Of a stretch of DNA of 64,000 bases, positions 44,253 through 55,639 are shown one piece after another. Under the pieces are notes generated by a model. The model saw only the letters and a program-made list of their open reading frames with translations, was not told where the DNA came from and did not search any database. The DNA comes from Prorocentrum cordatum. Its lineage: Eukaryota; Sar; Dinophyceae; Prorocentrales; Prorocentraceae. A program made the position numbers and the translations under genes. The DNA is taken from positions 365,543 to 429,542 of the forward strand of contig CAUYUJ010014186.1 in assembly GCA_963575745.1 (NCBI GenBank), written 5' to 3'. Each line of letters begins with the position of its first letter. Position 1 is the stretch's first letter.

Positions 44253-44780
44253 ATTGTGATGCGGCTGCTGATGATGATGCTCATGCTGATGATGATACTG
44301 CTAATGCTGATACTGATACTGCTGATGATGATGACGATGCTCATGCTCATGCTGATGACGATGGTGCTGATGCTGATGATGATGCTGACGATGATGATCC
44401 TGATGCTGCTGATGGTGATGCTGATGATGATGTTGATAATGATGATGATGATGATGTTGATGATGCTGATGATGATGATGCTGATGCTGATGACGATGAT
44501 GATTGAAGATGTTGATGCTAAGAATGATGATTGTTATGATGATGCTGCTGCTGCTGATGGTGGTGATGCTGACGCTATTGCTGACGATGGTGCTGATGCT
44601 GATGATGGCCATGATGATGCTGCTGCTGATGATGATGCTGGTGGCGACGATGATGCTGATGACGCTGATGCTGATGCTGATGCTGCTGCTGATGATGCTG
44701 CTGATGCTGATGATGCTGATGATGCTAGTGATGCTGACGATGATGCTGATGATGCTGATGATGATGCTGGTGATGACGAC
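43525..44780 (+). repeat. GGA tract followed by long GAT/GCTGAT array
   Basis: GGAGGAGAAGGAG (43525-43705) passes into GATGCTGATGAT (43708-44780). Segment about 44092-44210 recurs at about 44494-44612 (shared: GATGCTGACGCTATTGCTGA), a duplication with a 404-bp period inside the array. Confidence 0.95.
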
Positions 44781-45180
44781 CCTGTTGCCCTCGTCTCGTC
44801 CCGCTCTTGTCCGCCTGCCCTCTTCGCGTCCCTTTCTGGTGAGTGCGTTCCTCTTTCTCCTCCTCCCCCTCCCCTTCAAAGAAAGCATGCGAGACACTTG
44901 CATAAGCACCCCCGCGTGCTTGGTAGCGAGTCATGGGAGCCTCGTGTGTCCTCGGAATTCCGTCCGTAGAGTGCACAAGCGTGCGTTTGCGTGTGGTTAT
45001 CGATGAGCAAACGCTCAGTTAGTGCCGATAGCGCTGCCAGCGCCGATGGGTGTCGATTCGCGTTGATTTAGCGTCGCGTAGCGTGGATTCGTAAGAGCAG
45101 CAAGATGACATGGGAGGCTCCCGTGGTCTGTCACCGAGCACGCGGAAGCACTGCTTGGGGAACGGCGGCGAGCCCAGGGG
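44781..45180. other. Unassigned spacer
   Basis: No gene recognised; short frames only. Confidence 0.4.
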
Positions 45181-45189
45181 GGAGGTGAA

Positions 45190-45325
45190 ATGGCGCGGGC
45201 CTCCTCAGAAGGCTCGGAAACCTCCCCCGCCTTCTGAGAAGTTTTCCAAGCCTCCCCCCGAGACGCAGAAAACTTCTCGGAAGGTGGGAGCCCTGCCGCC
45301 TTCTGAGAAGGCCTGCTCCTTCTCT
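45190..45325. repeat. CTTCTGAGAAG palindrome cluster 1
   Basis: CCTTCTGAGAAGT, ACTTCTCGGAAG and CCTTCTGAGAAGG lie within 130 bp (arms CTTCT/AGAAG around a single base). The same family clusters at 55640-55775. Confidence 0.75.
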
Positions 45326-45728
45326 CTTCCCCCTCTGTCGCTCGCCGGCCGAGAGAAGCTACCCCAAGGGTCCCGACGGTGGCCTCCCCGTGGTGGCCCA
45401 GCGTGTCCAGCCCAGAGCGTCCTGGGCTCAGCTGCCACCGGGTGGTGGCTGTCTGGCACGGCTCGAGCGGAACTGTTTTTGCCCGCTTCCGTGCTGTTTT
45501 CGTTTTCCTTCGGTCTGTCTTCTTCCTGCTCATGCTGCGACACGAGGTCAAATCGAGAACGGTCCAACGAAACAGGAACACTTCTTCGGCGCGCCCGGGC
45601 AGGGCGACGCGGGGAACCCGGGGAATCTCCGGGGAACCTGGGGAATCTCCAGGGCAAGCCCCCGAGACACCAACCTTGAACCAAGTGGGACCCCCTGAGG
45701 CAAGCCTACAGTCCACCCGCACAGCCTT

Positions 45729-45850
45729 CCCGAGGATACCCTTGCATCCTTGCCTCTTGGGTCCATCCTTGGCCACTTCCGTCGGCCGCGCCCCGCTCGA
45801 AGCGCTCTGGCAGGGGCGTCCGAGGCCCTTGCACCCTCTCGCGCATCCTT
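45729..45850 (+). repeat. Dispersed repeat R1, copy 2
   Basis: Homologous to 7808-7930. MITE copy 3 begins 20 bp downstream. Confidence 0.75.
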
Positions 45851-45870
45851 ATGGTAGGGGCCGGCTGGTA

Positions 45871-46040
45871 TTAAGTCGGGCGCGTCCCTCGACAGGAGGA
45901 ATCTTTAAACATAGTAGAAGAATAGTACGGGGACGACTTTAGGTTTTTCTTGTTGCAAAAAGAAGTTGATTAGGGGGATTTTCTGGCAATTTTTCATTTT
46001 CTGCCCCAAATCCGCCTGTAGGAAGACATGGCCGACATAA
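45871..46040. mobile_element. MITE family copy 3 (170 bp)
   Basis: TTAAGTCGGGCGCGTCC on the left, GACATGGCCGACATAA on the right; interior includes GGGGACGACTTTAGG. The 8-bp flanks do not match, so the duplication has decayed or the ends are slightly different. Confidence 0.8.
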
Positions 46041-46264
46041 GATTGGGTAACCGGGGAACAAGGGCAGCTCTTCGGCGCGCCGCCGGCAGGGCGACCTGGA
46101 GCTGCAGCCGGTGAGCCCCCGCGGCCGCGGCGCCGCGCTGGCCGCCGCCGCCGCGCCCCCGCACCCGGGCTGGGCCGGGCCTCCTCCGCCCGCCGTGGCC
46201 GGGCTGGGCTACATGCGGGAGGCTTCGGTGCAGGCGCACGGCCGCCGCCCCCTCGAGACTGGCT

Positions 46265-46433
46265 TTCAGCCGGGCGTGTCCCTCTACGGGAGGAATCTTC
46301 AAAAGTTGTCAAAAGTAGTCTGGAGACGATGTGTTTTCAATTGATTTTTCATTTTTAAGATACATATATATTTTGTTGCCAATGTTTTAGTTGTCGCTCG
46401 AAGTCCGCCAGTAGGAGGACATGCCCGACCTAA
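46265..46433. mobile_element. MITE family copy 4 (169 bp), perfect 8-bp duplication
   Basis: TTCAGCCGGGCGTGTCC on the left, GGACATGCCCGACCTAA on the right. GACTGGCT occurs immediately on both sides (46257-46264 and 46434-46441), a perfect 8-bp target-site duplication. Interior is AT-rich, with ATACATATATATT. Confidence 0.9.
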
Positions 46434-46849
46434 GACTGGCTGTTGGCCGTGGAGGCCTCGGCGAAACGTACAGGGGGGGCGCGCCTCAAGAAGCCACATG
46501 CTGCTCGGCATGGTATCCTGGGTTGCTTCGCTCCGCGCGCTGCGCGGTGGCTTCCCACAGCCGTTGGAGAGGCTGCCGCGTTCCGGGTGCTCGGGGTCTT
46601 CCCTCCGGAGCACCCCGCGCGCGGGTTTTCGGGGCTGGGTTTCCTGCGAGGCTCTCTTGCGGCCGCGCCCGCACCGTGAGACTCGGGTTCGCCAGAGCTC
46701 GGGTTGCCCGACGCTGTTTGACGCGCCCGTCCTGGATCCTGACGGTTCAGTTCTTGTGGGGTGTCTGCAGCGGGGCTACACATGCAGGCGCCTCGTGGCT
46801 TGAGGGACAGTCGGGTCAGCGCACACGGGGGTCCGTCGGAGCGCCGGGT

Positions 46850-47062
46850 CCTATGCAGGATCCTGCAATAGGCCAGGGCTGCACTGACCCGGGCTCGGGG
46901 TGCAGGATCCTGCAGGGTCCTGCAGGCTTTTGCAGGGTCCTGCGCAAAGCCTTTGCCTGACCCGGGTCCGGATCCTGCACAAATCCTGCAGGATCTTGCA
47001 GGCTTTTGCAGGGTTCTGCGCAAAGCCTGCCTGGCCCAGGTCCGGATTGGCCCGGATTGCAG
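46850..47062 (+). repeat. TGCAGGATCC repeat with a 76-bp duplication
   Basis: Words CTGCAGGATCCTGCAGG recur; the unit starting TGCAGGCTTTTGCAGGGT is present at 46921 and 46997 (76-bp period). Confidence 0.85.
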
Positions 47063-47203
47063 CGTAGACGCCCGAGAGCCCTCGCGTGCAGGTGCGCGGC
47101 CGCCACCGCCTCGAGACCGGTCTGTGGTTGTGGAGGCAGTTTCTGTTTTCACCCCTGGCGATGACGGGCGTGACCGTGGGGGGGGAGGGGGGGGTTGCTA
47201 GAG

Positions 47204-47247
47204 TGAAGTCGGGCATGTCCCTCGACAGTAGGAATAACTACGTAGGA
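47204..47247. mobile_element. MITE family copy 5, left end only
   Basis: GAAGTCGGGCATGTCCCTC then GACAGTAGGAATAAC, truncated where R2 copy 2 begins. Confidence 0.7.
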
Positions 47248-47432
47248 CCCCGCAATTGCGGATAAGAGTGAGGGGGCGGGCGCGGGCGACGCGGGCGTCG
47301 AGCCGGCGGACCTCGTGGCCCCCACCTTCCATGTCGATGGCGCCCTCCTCCTCCTCCTCCTCCTCCTCCTCGTCCTCCTGCTCCTCCTCCTCCTCCTCCT
47401 CCTCCTCTTTCTCGTCCGCGTCCTCGTCCTCA

Positions 47433-47494
<62 letters not shown>

Positions 47495-48544
47495 CGCGTC
47501 CTCCTCCTCCTCCTCCTCCACCTCCTCATCCTCCTCCTCTTCCTCCTTTTCCTCCTCCTCCTCCTCCTAACCAATGCGAGCAAGCCCGCCGCAGGCGCCG
47601 ATTTGCGTGCTGTGGCAAGTTCAGCGCGGGGGGAATCGCTGGTGGGCCACCTGGAACGAATGCAAAAGCAGCCCGCCGCAGGCGCCGAATTGTTGGCTTG
47701 TTCAGTGAACGTAGTTTTGGTCGCGGTGGGTCGCGGGCTCTCCACCTCCACCTGGAAGGAATTCCAAAACAGCCCGCCGCAGGCGCCGAAAATTTTGATT
47801 TGTACACTGAACGCGGTTTGGGTCGCAGGTTCTCCACCTGGAACGAATGCAACAGAAACCCGCCGCAGGTGCCGATGTTTTGGCTTGTTCAGTGAACGTA
47901 GCTTGGGTCGCGGGTGGGTCGCGGGCTCTCCACCTCCACCTGGAAGGAATTCAAAAACAGCCCGCCGCAGGCGCCGAAAATTTTGATTTGTACACTGAAC
48001 GCGGTTTGGGTCGCGGGTGGGTCGCAGGTTCTCCACCTGGAACAAATGCAAAAGAAGCCCGCCGCAGGCGCCGAAAATTTTGCTTGGCACGCCTTGTGGG
48101 TCGCGGGTGGGTCGCGGTGGGTCGCGGGTGGGTCGCGGGCGCGGTTTGGGTCGCGGGTGGGTCGCAATTCTCCACCGGGAACGAATGCAAAAGAAGCCCG
48201 CCGCAGGCGCCGAACATTTTGGCTGGGTCGCGGGGTGGGTCGCGGGTGGGTCGAGGGTGGGTCGCAGTGGGTCGCGGGTGGGTCGCGGTTTGATTCGCGG
48301 GTGGGTCGCGGGGTGGGTCGCGGGTGGGTCGCGGATGGGTCGCAGGTGGGTCGCGGGTGGGTCGCTGGGGGGGTCTCGGGGTGGGTCGCGGGCGGGTCGC
48401 GGGGTGTGTCGCGGGGTGGGTCGTGGTTTGGGTCGCGGGTGGGTCGCGGGGTGGGTCGCGGGTGGGTCGCGGGGCGGGTCGCGGGTGGGACGACGATAAC
48501 AACAAAAATCCACATCGCGGAATTCCACTTCAGCCACGCACCCA
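47248..48544 (+). repeat. Dispersed repeat R2, expanded copy
   Basis: Same edges as 7955-8149. The interior holds a CCT/CGT array (47338-47570), a dimeric 188-bp satellite (47585-48200) and a long GTCGCGGGTGG satellite (48090-48490). The minus-strand frame crossing it (462 codons, Pro/Arg/Thr-rich) is a by-product. Confidence 0.85.
47585..48200 (+). repeat. 188-bp dimeric satellite
   Basis: CCCGCCGCAGGYGCCGA starts at 47585, 47672, 47773, 47859, 47961, 48058 and 48197. Spacings alternate 87/101/86/102, so the true unit is a 188-bp dimer: one half contains TTGGCTTGTTCAGTGAACG, the other TTTGATTTGTACACTGAACG. Confidence 0.9.
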
Positions 48545-48566
48545 GAGACAGTGAATGACCGTTCGG

Positions 48567-48722
48567 TTCAGCCCCGTCACTCTGATTCCAAAATAGTCAA
48601 CAAATCGTCAACGAATAGTCAGGGGACGATTTTTCCAGTATTGAGGGTAATTTTTCAATTTTTCCTGACTGTGCTTAAACGTTTCTTCCCAAATCAGCCT
48701 GTTGGAGGACACGCCCGACCAA
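48567..48722. mobile_element. MITE family copy 6 (156 bp), diverged left end
   Basis: The right end GGAGGACACGCCCGACCAA and the interior AATAGTCAGGGGACGATTTT match copy 2. The left end (TTCAGCCCCGTCAC) is diverged. No flanking duplication detected. Confidence 0.75.
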
Positions 48723-49300
48723 GTGCTAAAGGTGCCCTGGCCCAGGGTCCCCCCCCAGAGCGGCGCGAAGGTACACCTGCAGCCTCGCGCGTCGCGGCTG
48801 GTCCGTGGGGCCGTCCTTCTGCAGAGTGGCAGGGCGAGGGCGCGAAGGTCCCGGACATGCGAGGCCCTGGTCTGTTCCGTGCGGGCTCCCCCAGGAGTCC
48901 CCCACCCTTTCCCCTGGACCAGCTTTGCATCCCCAGCTGTCTTTGTTGACGGTCCTGGGGCCCGGTCATCGGGGACTGCTGCCCCTGGCCCGTGGTGCCC
49001 CCAGCTTTTCGTCCAAGTGTGGAGCCCCTGGGGCTCCCTGGGCCTCGTGGGGGGTGTGCTCTGGAGGCCGTGGGGGCCTCCTCAAAAATCCTGGGGGGCA
49101 CCTTGCGCCAGGCGCACTTCCTGCAACACCCGAGGTGAGGGCCCCTCGAGGTCCCAAACGGCCAAACACCTCCCGTCCCGATCTCTTCAGGGCGCGAGCA
49201 TGCCAGGGTCGCGCCCTTCCCCCCCCCCCTCCCCCTGACGTTCAAGCTGTGGCGATCCTGGCTTTCCTACGCTTTCACCAAAGCATGCTTTGAGAATCTT
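48723..49300. other. Unassigned GC-rich sequence
   Basis: Open frames of 130-180 codons on both strands without recognised domains. No RNA gene. Confidence 0.4.
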
Positions 49301-49318
49301 GTGCGATATGCACCAACG

Positions 49319-49623
49319 GTTCTCGGAGCAGTTTTGGCTGAGGGCGTCTTGTTTCAATGCATCGGGGACACTACAGCCCATCCCCACCCCCAGCCAGGAC
49401 TCCCACTCCCGACCTGGTGATCCAGGGGGTCCCGGCTCGGCTGGGAATGGGGGTGCTTTTTGCTCGTGTTCTCGGTGGCCAAAAGACCACCCACACCCAG
49501 CCAGGACCCTCTGGATCACCAGGTCGGGAGTGGGGGTCCTGGGTGGGCGTGGGGTTGGGTTGTGCTTTCCTCACTCTGAGAAAATTGGTTTTGCTCTCAA
49601 AGGCATTCGTCTGCTCTGAGAAC
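49319..49623. repeat. Foldback element with 51-bp high-identity arms
   Basis: 49382-49432 and 49504-49554 are reverse complements with about four mismatches (core CACTCCCGACCTGGTGATCC). Weaker complementarity continues outward to TTCTCGGAGCAG (49319) and CTGCTCTGAGAA (49623). The loop is about 70 bp. It could form a long hairpin; no coding capacity. Confidence 0.85.
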
Positions 49624-50089
49624 ATGTCACCGTGGGCCTACACACCCCGGTCGTTGCAAGTATGTCTGTCTGGCACTACCAGATCCCAATCTACTTCAAG
49701 CGCCTTCCTACTTCAAGAGTCGATATGCTTTTGCTGCTTTGTTGTCGTATTTGGGCGGACCCGAACCCAAACTACTTTTCGCGCCTTCCTGCTTCGTGCT
49801 TCTAGCTACCCAGACATCCGACGTCTCGATTTTTTCGAGACGGGCCCCCGGCCTCCCGACCGCTTCCCCGGGACCGGTTTCTCATCCCGAGCCGTTTTTT
49901 GAGGGTCCCCAGGCCTGGTGTGGGCCCCGAGAGGCCAAACCTTACGAACAAAAACCCGCCTCGATCTCTTCGAGACGCCCGAGGTCCGGGTACTCCCTCC
50001 CACTGGCGGGTGGGAGTGCCAGGGCGGCCAGCTCCTGCTCCGTCGCGCTGCCCCTCGCGGCCGCTCCGCGCAGGCTGCCGGGGCCGTAG

Positions 50090-50350
50090 CCCTCCTCGCG
50101 GACGCCCCGCCGCCGCCGCTGCCGCCCGCGGCGGAGCGTGCGACGAGGCCCGGGGAGCGCCGCCGCCGACGACGCCGCCGACGAGGCCGACGCCCCATGA
50201 GGGCGACGGCGCCGGCGCCGCCGACGCCGACGAGGCGACGCGGGCGCCGACCCCAGCGACGACAAGTACGGCGACGGCGCCGCCGCCGACGACGGCATCG
50301 CCGGCGACGCGACGACGACAACGACGACGACGACGTCGTCGAAGACAACG
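50090..50350 (+). repeat. GCCGAC/CGACGA trinucleotide tract
   Basis: Impure array of GCC, GAC and CGA units, fading into ACGACGACG. Confidence 0.8.
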
Positions 50351-50649
50351 GCGACGGCGCCGGCGGTGACCTCCTGCCTCCTTCTGCCTCGTCCATCGTC
50401 CTGCTTTCTTCTACCTCCTGGTTTCCTCTGCCCCCTGCTTCCTTTCCTTGCCGTGAAGCATGAGACTTAAGTTTGCTGGGACTCGGGCTTGCCGCCGCAG
50501 TTTTTGACGGCCCTGGCCTCCGTGCCTTGTGACGGTCCGGTGTTAGTGGGCTATTTGGAGCGGGACACCGCGTCAGACTTCAGACCAGGCCCCGCCACTT
50601 CTCTGGCGGCCCCGCCAGGCACCAATCGGGTATCCCAGATCCTTCCGCT

Positions 50650-50880
50650 TTCATTTTCATCCTCCTCCCCCTCAGTCCCCTCCTCCTCCTCCGCCTCCTC
50701 CTCCTCCTTCTCTTTTTTTTCCTTTTCCTCCTCCTCCTCCTCCCCCTCCCCCCCTCCTCCTCCTCCCCTCCTCCTCCTCCTCCTCCTCCTCCTCCTCCCC
50801 CTCCCCCTCTTCCTCCCCCTCCTCCTCCTCCCCCTCCTCCTCCTCCTCCTCCTCCTCCTCCTCCTCCTCCTCCTCCTTTT
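50650..50880 (+). repeat. CCT array
   Basis: CTCCTCCTC with CCCCTC interruptions and a long perfect stretch at 50832-50877. Confidence 0.95.
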
Positions 50881-51570
50881 CAGCACCGCGACGCCTCCAC
50901 GGGCCCGCCTTCGGCGCCAGATCTCTGGAAGTGCGCCGCGGCCCCGTCCAGGCCAGGGGGCCCCACACCCAGCAGGGCCCGGGCCCCAGGCGGGCTACTG
51001 TCAGGAGGGGAAAACACACGCAGACACAATGAGTCGTCGGTTCCCCGTGTATATATGTATATGTACACATCTATACATAATATACATCTATGTGTGTGGG
51101 GGGGGGGAAATACGAGAAGTGGGGGGGGAAAAGACGAACACCCAGAAACTATGGGAAGAGATTGGGACTCCTGGGATCTGTGTCTATTCGTTTGTGTCCC
51201 TGGGTGCCTTCATGCTGGGGGCTTGGTGGCAAATGCTCTCTTGCCACTTATCCTGCGTCCCACTGCCACCTGTCTCCTTGCGCCCTCCTGCCTCCTCCGC
51301 CTCCGTCGGCGACGATGGCGGGCCACATCCAGCAAGACCCGGGCCCGCAGCGGTGTCATGGAAGCTTTTGGTGGCAGATGCCTTCTTGCTGCTTACCTTG
51401 TGTCCCACTGCCTCCCCTGCGAGGACAACTCCTGGAGGCCTCGCGCGGCGCTCAATCATTGTAGTAGTTTGACCACAGGTCCGCTCCTGTGCATGTTCTT
51501 TTGGTTTGTGAAGCAGCGAACCATGTCTAACTTACAAAGTATAATTGAAAAACAAGTTTTGGAGGATTCA

Positions 51571-52240
51571 GTGCTCGCCGCGGCCTCCCCCCGCTCTCTC
51601 ACTGGGAATCCGAAACGAAACACAACACACATAAAGCATGCACAGCGTTTCGTGGCACAGAGGGCGCCAAACACTGTCTGTTATGTTTTTTTTGCTTTGT
51701 GATGTCACGATGCATTGTGTATGCTTTCTTTTTGAAACATGTTTGTTGCTTTCGTTAGGCTCCATTGCTCGTCGCGGCCCTTCCCTTGCGCCTCTCTCTG
51801 AGCCTCCGAAACAAAACAAACAAAACCACCCTAGTATGCACAGTGTTTCGCGGCTCCTCAGAGCAAAGAAACAACACAAACAAGCATCCACAGCGTTCCG
51901 TGGCACAGAGGGCGCCACACACTGTGCATGCTTGCTTGTTCTTGTTCTTGGTGTGCGAACTCACGAAAGAAGGTTTCCGTTTGTCTTGGAGGGGGTGAGG
52001 AGGTGGGTGGGGGTGGGGGTGGGGGTGGGGGTGGGGGGGGGGGGGGGCGCGTCTGAGGCTCTAGTGCTCGCCGCGCCCCCCCCCCCCAGCACCTAGCACT
52101 GGGCCTCCGAAGCAGCCCAACAACTGACCAAACCAGTATAAACAGTCTTTCGTGGCTCCCCAGGCCCCAAACGCCCAAACAAGCAGGATACAGCGTTCCG
52201 TGGCACAGAGGGCACCAAACACTGTGCCTCCGCATCCTCG
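51571..52240 (+). repeat. Three-copy repeat with GTTCCGTGGCACAGAGGGC
   Basis: Units begin with GTGCTCGCCGCGGCC or similar at 51571, about 51765 and 52062. They carry AGCGTTYCGTGGCACAGAGG followed by GCRCCAMACACTGT (51648, 51890, 52190). The G11 run near 52035 lies inside the second unit. Irregular unit lengths of 200-300 bp. Confidence 0.8.
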
Positions 52241-52484
52241 TCGTGTTCTTTGCTCCCCCCAGGCGCTGCGACGAACGTGCCAATCGAGCTACAAACAACA
52301 ATGAAGACACGCAGAAGCCATGCACACTATGGTCTCGCCACGCCACTCCCCGAACCACTCCGCCGAAAGACAATACAGCCAACAACGGGGCCGAGTATGT
52401 GCTCGGCCCCCCCAAAGCTTTGGAAGGCCGCTGGGAGGGATATTCCATGACATTCCGCTATCACAAGAGTGATTAGGAGGCCGC

Positions 52485-52865
52485 TGGGAGGGAAGGGAGG
52501 GAGGGAGGGAGGAAGGGAGGGAGGGAGGGAGGGGAACGAGGAGGAGGAGGACGAGGAGGAGGAGGATTAGGAGGTAGCGGAGGAGTAGAGGAGTAGGAGG
52601 AAGAAAAGGAAGGAGAAGAGGAGGAGGAAGAGGAGAAGAGAGGAGGAGGAGAGGAGGGAGGGGGGAGGGGGAGGGGGGAGGGGTAGGGGAGAGGGGGAGT
52701 TTACTTTTTTGAGGTGGGTTGGGGTGGGGTGGGGTGGGTGGGTGGGTGGGTGGGGCGATGTGGAGGAAAAGCAGGAGGAGGGTGGGAGGAGGAGGAGGTA
52801 GCGGAGGAGGAGGAGATGGAGAGGGAGGAGAGGAGGAAGAGGAGGAGGAGGATGACCAGTGTAAG
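52485..52865 (+). repeat. GGA/GGGAG purine tract
   Basis: GGGAGGGAGGGAGG (52488-52535), GGAGGAGGA (52540-52670), GGGTGGGTGGGT (52735-52755), GGAGGAGGA (52790-52855). Confidence 0.9.
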
Positions 52866-53214
52866 TTGAAGGCTCATCAACTTTTTTGTAATCAACTCTT
52901 CCTCCAAGCTCCATCTTCATAGGCTCCTAGAGGGAACCTTTTTCACTGAAGGAAGCGCCCCGTTAGACAACAACCCTTTGAAGATTCTGAATTGTGCCAC
53001 ATCGCTGTCCCTGGGACTTCAATGCCGCGAATCAGCTTTACCGTTGCGCCTTGACGATCCTGAATCGAACCTGCACACCAATCCTGGGACTTCGCCACGA
53101 ATCAACGTAACTGTTGCGCCCAGGCAATCTGCTATTGTTCCAAAACGCCGTATCTGTGACGTTAACAAGGCGATTATTTGAAGCTGTTGTAGGCTCGTTA
53201 AAACACGTTAAGGT

Positions 53215-53350
53215 GAGAGCCACATGTTTATACGCAACCGCCCTCCATCCGTGAAGCCCTTGCATTTGGTATGACGGATGTGCGCGGCGCTAAAGCAAGG
53301 GTCACATGTTGAAAGCTGCCCGCCCTACATCCGTGGAACTAGTGCAGTTC
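53215..53350 (+). repeat. Dispersed CCGCCCTCCATCCGTG family, locus 2
   Basis: Two tandem units with GAGAGCCACATGTTTA, CCGCCCTCCATCCGTG and the diverged GCCCGCCCTACATCCGTG. Confidence 0.7.
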
Positions 53351-53525
53351 TTCACGTTCATGAGCATCAGCGGTGCGGAAATCTCAGGCGAAATGCCCGG
53401 CCTGCCCTTCCGAGTGGCCTCGGAGTTCGATACAAGGAGTTCTTCATGAGGGAAACGATCGAGGAAGAAGAGGAATAACAAGATGATGCAGATGAGGAGG
53501 AATAGACGCGCAGCATCAAAGCCCT

Positions 53526-53526
<1 letters not shown>

Positions 53527-53595
<69 letters not shown>
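53527..53595 (+). repeat. (GT)n microsatellite
   Basis: About 34 uninterrupted TG units followed by G6. Confidence 0.98.
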
Positions 53596-53597
<2 letters not shown>

Positions 53598-53759
53598 GGG
53601 TCGCTGGGGGGGAACAAGCATCTATACATATACAGATCGATCTGTGTATATATATGGCAGATATACATATCCATCTAGCCGCTGCCCCGCATCCCTGCAA
53701 CATAATTATAGATTATGTTCATGTGTCTATCCGTCCATCGGTCTACCTACGTATCAACA

Positions 53760-54035
53760 GTCGGGGCAACCATCTGGACAACAGTCTCCATCGAGCAACC
53801 ATCGGGCTCATCATCGGGACAACCTGCTCCATCACATACTGTTGCTTGTTCTTGCTACCCACCAGTCTTTCCGTACATCTACCAATTCTATTGTACTAAT
53901 TCTGCCGACCTCATCTCATCGAGCATTTGCCGATCTAACTATCTACTTATATCGGGACAGCCATCGGGACAGCCATCGGGACGACCATCGGGAAAACCAA
54001 CGGGACGCCATCGGGAGAGTCATCGGGAGGGCCAT
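53760..54035 (+). repeat. CCATCGGGACAG 12-bp repeat
   Basis: CCATCGGGACAGCCATCGGG units are clear at 53950-54035, and more degenerate from 53765. Confidence 0.85.
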
Positions 54036-54317
54036 CGAGGAGGAGCAGGAGGAGGAGGAGGAGGAGGATGGCGCCCACGGTGGCCGTGGTGCCGAGGCCG
54101 ACGACGACGACGGGCAATCGCAGCCTTGGCCACTGGTGCCGCGGCAGGCGATCCCGGGCGGCCGCCCGCGCCGCGTGCGCGCGCGCGTACGGCGAGGCAG
54201 CCCAGGAGCCCGCGGGCGTCGCCGAGCCCGAGCTCGGCGGCCAGCAGCTCCTCCTCGCCCCGCCGCTCTCCAGGCTGGCCCTTCGGCCCGCTGGGGGGGG
54301 GGCAGAAGAGGGCGGTC

Positions 54318-54335
54318 GCGGGTCGTCGTCGTCGT

Positions 54336-54390
<55 letters not shown>

Positions 54391-54520
54391 TGTCGTTGTC
54401 GTCGGCGTCGTCGTCGTCGTCGTCGTGGGCGGCGGCGGCGGCGGCGGCGGCGTCGTCGTCGTCGTCAGCGTCGTCGTCGGCGTTGTCTCCGTCGTCGCCG
54501 GAGTCGTCGTCGTCGTCGCC
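54318..54520 (+). repeat. (CGT)n array with GGC insert
   Basis: GTCGTCGTC from 54325, a GGCGGCGGC block at 54427-54450, then more GTC. Open frames read poly-Val, poly-Ser or poly-Arg. Confidence 0.95.
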
Positions 54521-54946
54521 GTCGTCCTCGGCCACGCTCCAGGCTGCGGGGAGGTCTCTCGAAACCGGGCGCTGGTAGCTCTGGCGGCGCTCCTTTCCAG
54601 TGCCCTCCAGGATGCTTTCGGTGGTTGTTTCGAGGAAGTCTACGCTCTCGGCGAAGGGGGAGAGGGGGGCAGGCTGGGGGCAGGGGGGGGCTTCGCCGAT
54701 GGCGTGGGCCTTTTCGAAATACCCAGAGCATCATCGAGGGCACTGCGAGGGAATGCCTCCAGTGCCACCAGCCGCTGCCTGAGGTGCCTTCCTGCCAGTC
54801 GCAACCGCCCACGCGCCGACGCCTCTGGCGCCACCAGCCGATGCCTGTGGTGCGGAGCCGCTGCCCGCGCCACACCAGCAACGCAGTGTGTGTGTGTTGT
54901 ACACGCTGTCTGCGGTGTCATCCCGCCCTCTGATCCTGATTCTGAC

Positions 54947-55272
54947 TCCGATGATGCTGATGACGATGATGATTCTTACGATGCTGATGCTGATGACGAT
55001 GATGATGATGATGATGTTGATGATGACGATGATGATGATGAAGCTGATGATAATGCTGTTGCTGAATATGAATATGAAGACGAAGACGACGGAACTGAAA
55101 ATGCATGTGAAGATGACGATGACGATGCTGATGATGATGGTGATGATGGTGGTGGTGGTGGTGCTGACGATGATGATCATGATGATGGTGCTGCTGATGA
55201 TGCTGATGACGATGGTGACGACGACGATGACGATGATGATGCTGCTGCTGCTGCTGCTGCTGCTGATGCTGC

Positions 55273-55352
<80 letters not shown>

Positions 55353-55372
55353 CGGAGGATTCTGACTCTGAC
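54947..55372 (+). repeat. GAT array with perfect 3' core
   Basis: Decayed GATGCTGATGAC at the left, a (GCT)n block (55240-55262), then a perfect (GAT)n of about 75 bp. Confidence 0.95.
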
Positions 55373-55639
55373 CCAGCACCACCCTGAGATCCGACGGTGC
55401 GAACAAAATTGAGACATCGCGGAACGTCACCACCAGAGCACCAGACCCACTGTCTCTGCGCCATCTCTCCAGAGGGATCGTTCTCCGTGGAGGTGCTGGA
55501 GCCCCAATCCTGGCGAAAACGCCCGGCTCGAAAAAGTTGAGACGCCATGATCTCAGGGCACCAGCCCTTCGCCTGGCCCTTCCGCGGCCCTTTGATCGGC
55601 GTCGAGCGAGTGGGGAAAGTGAGAAGGAGAAGGCCTTCT

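Noticed and set aside
47149-48537. 462-codon minus-strand ORF rich in Pro, Arg and Thr
   Set aside because: Covers the R2 satellites and a trinucleotide array; composition follows the repeats.
47204-48722. One large composite transposon bounded by MITE copies 5 and 6
   Set aside because: Copy 6 has its own diverged left end and interior, and no flanking duplication links the outer ends; independent insertions fit better.
53527-54933. 468-codon ORF beginning in the GT microsatellite
   Set aside because: Starts with a Cys-Val polymer from the GT run and continues through CGT arrays; no conserved domain.
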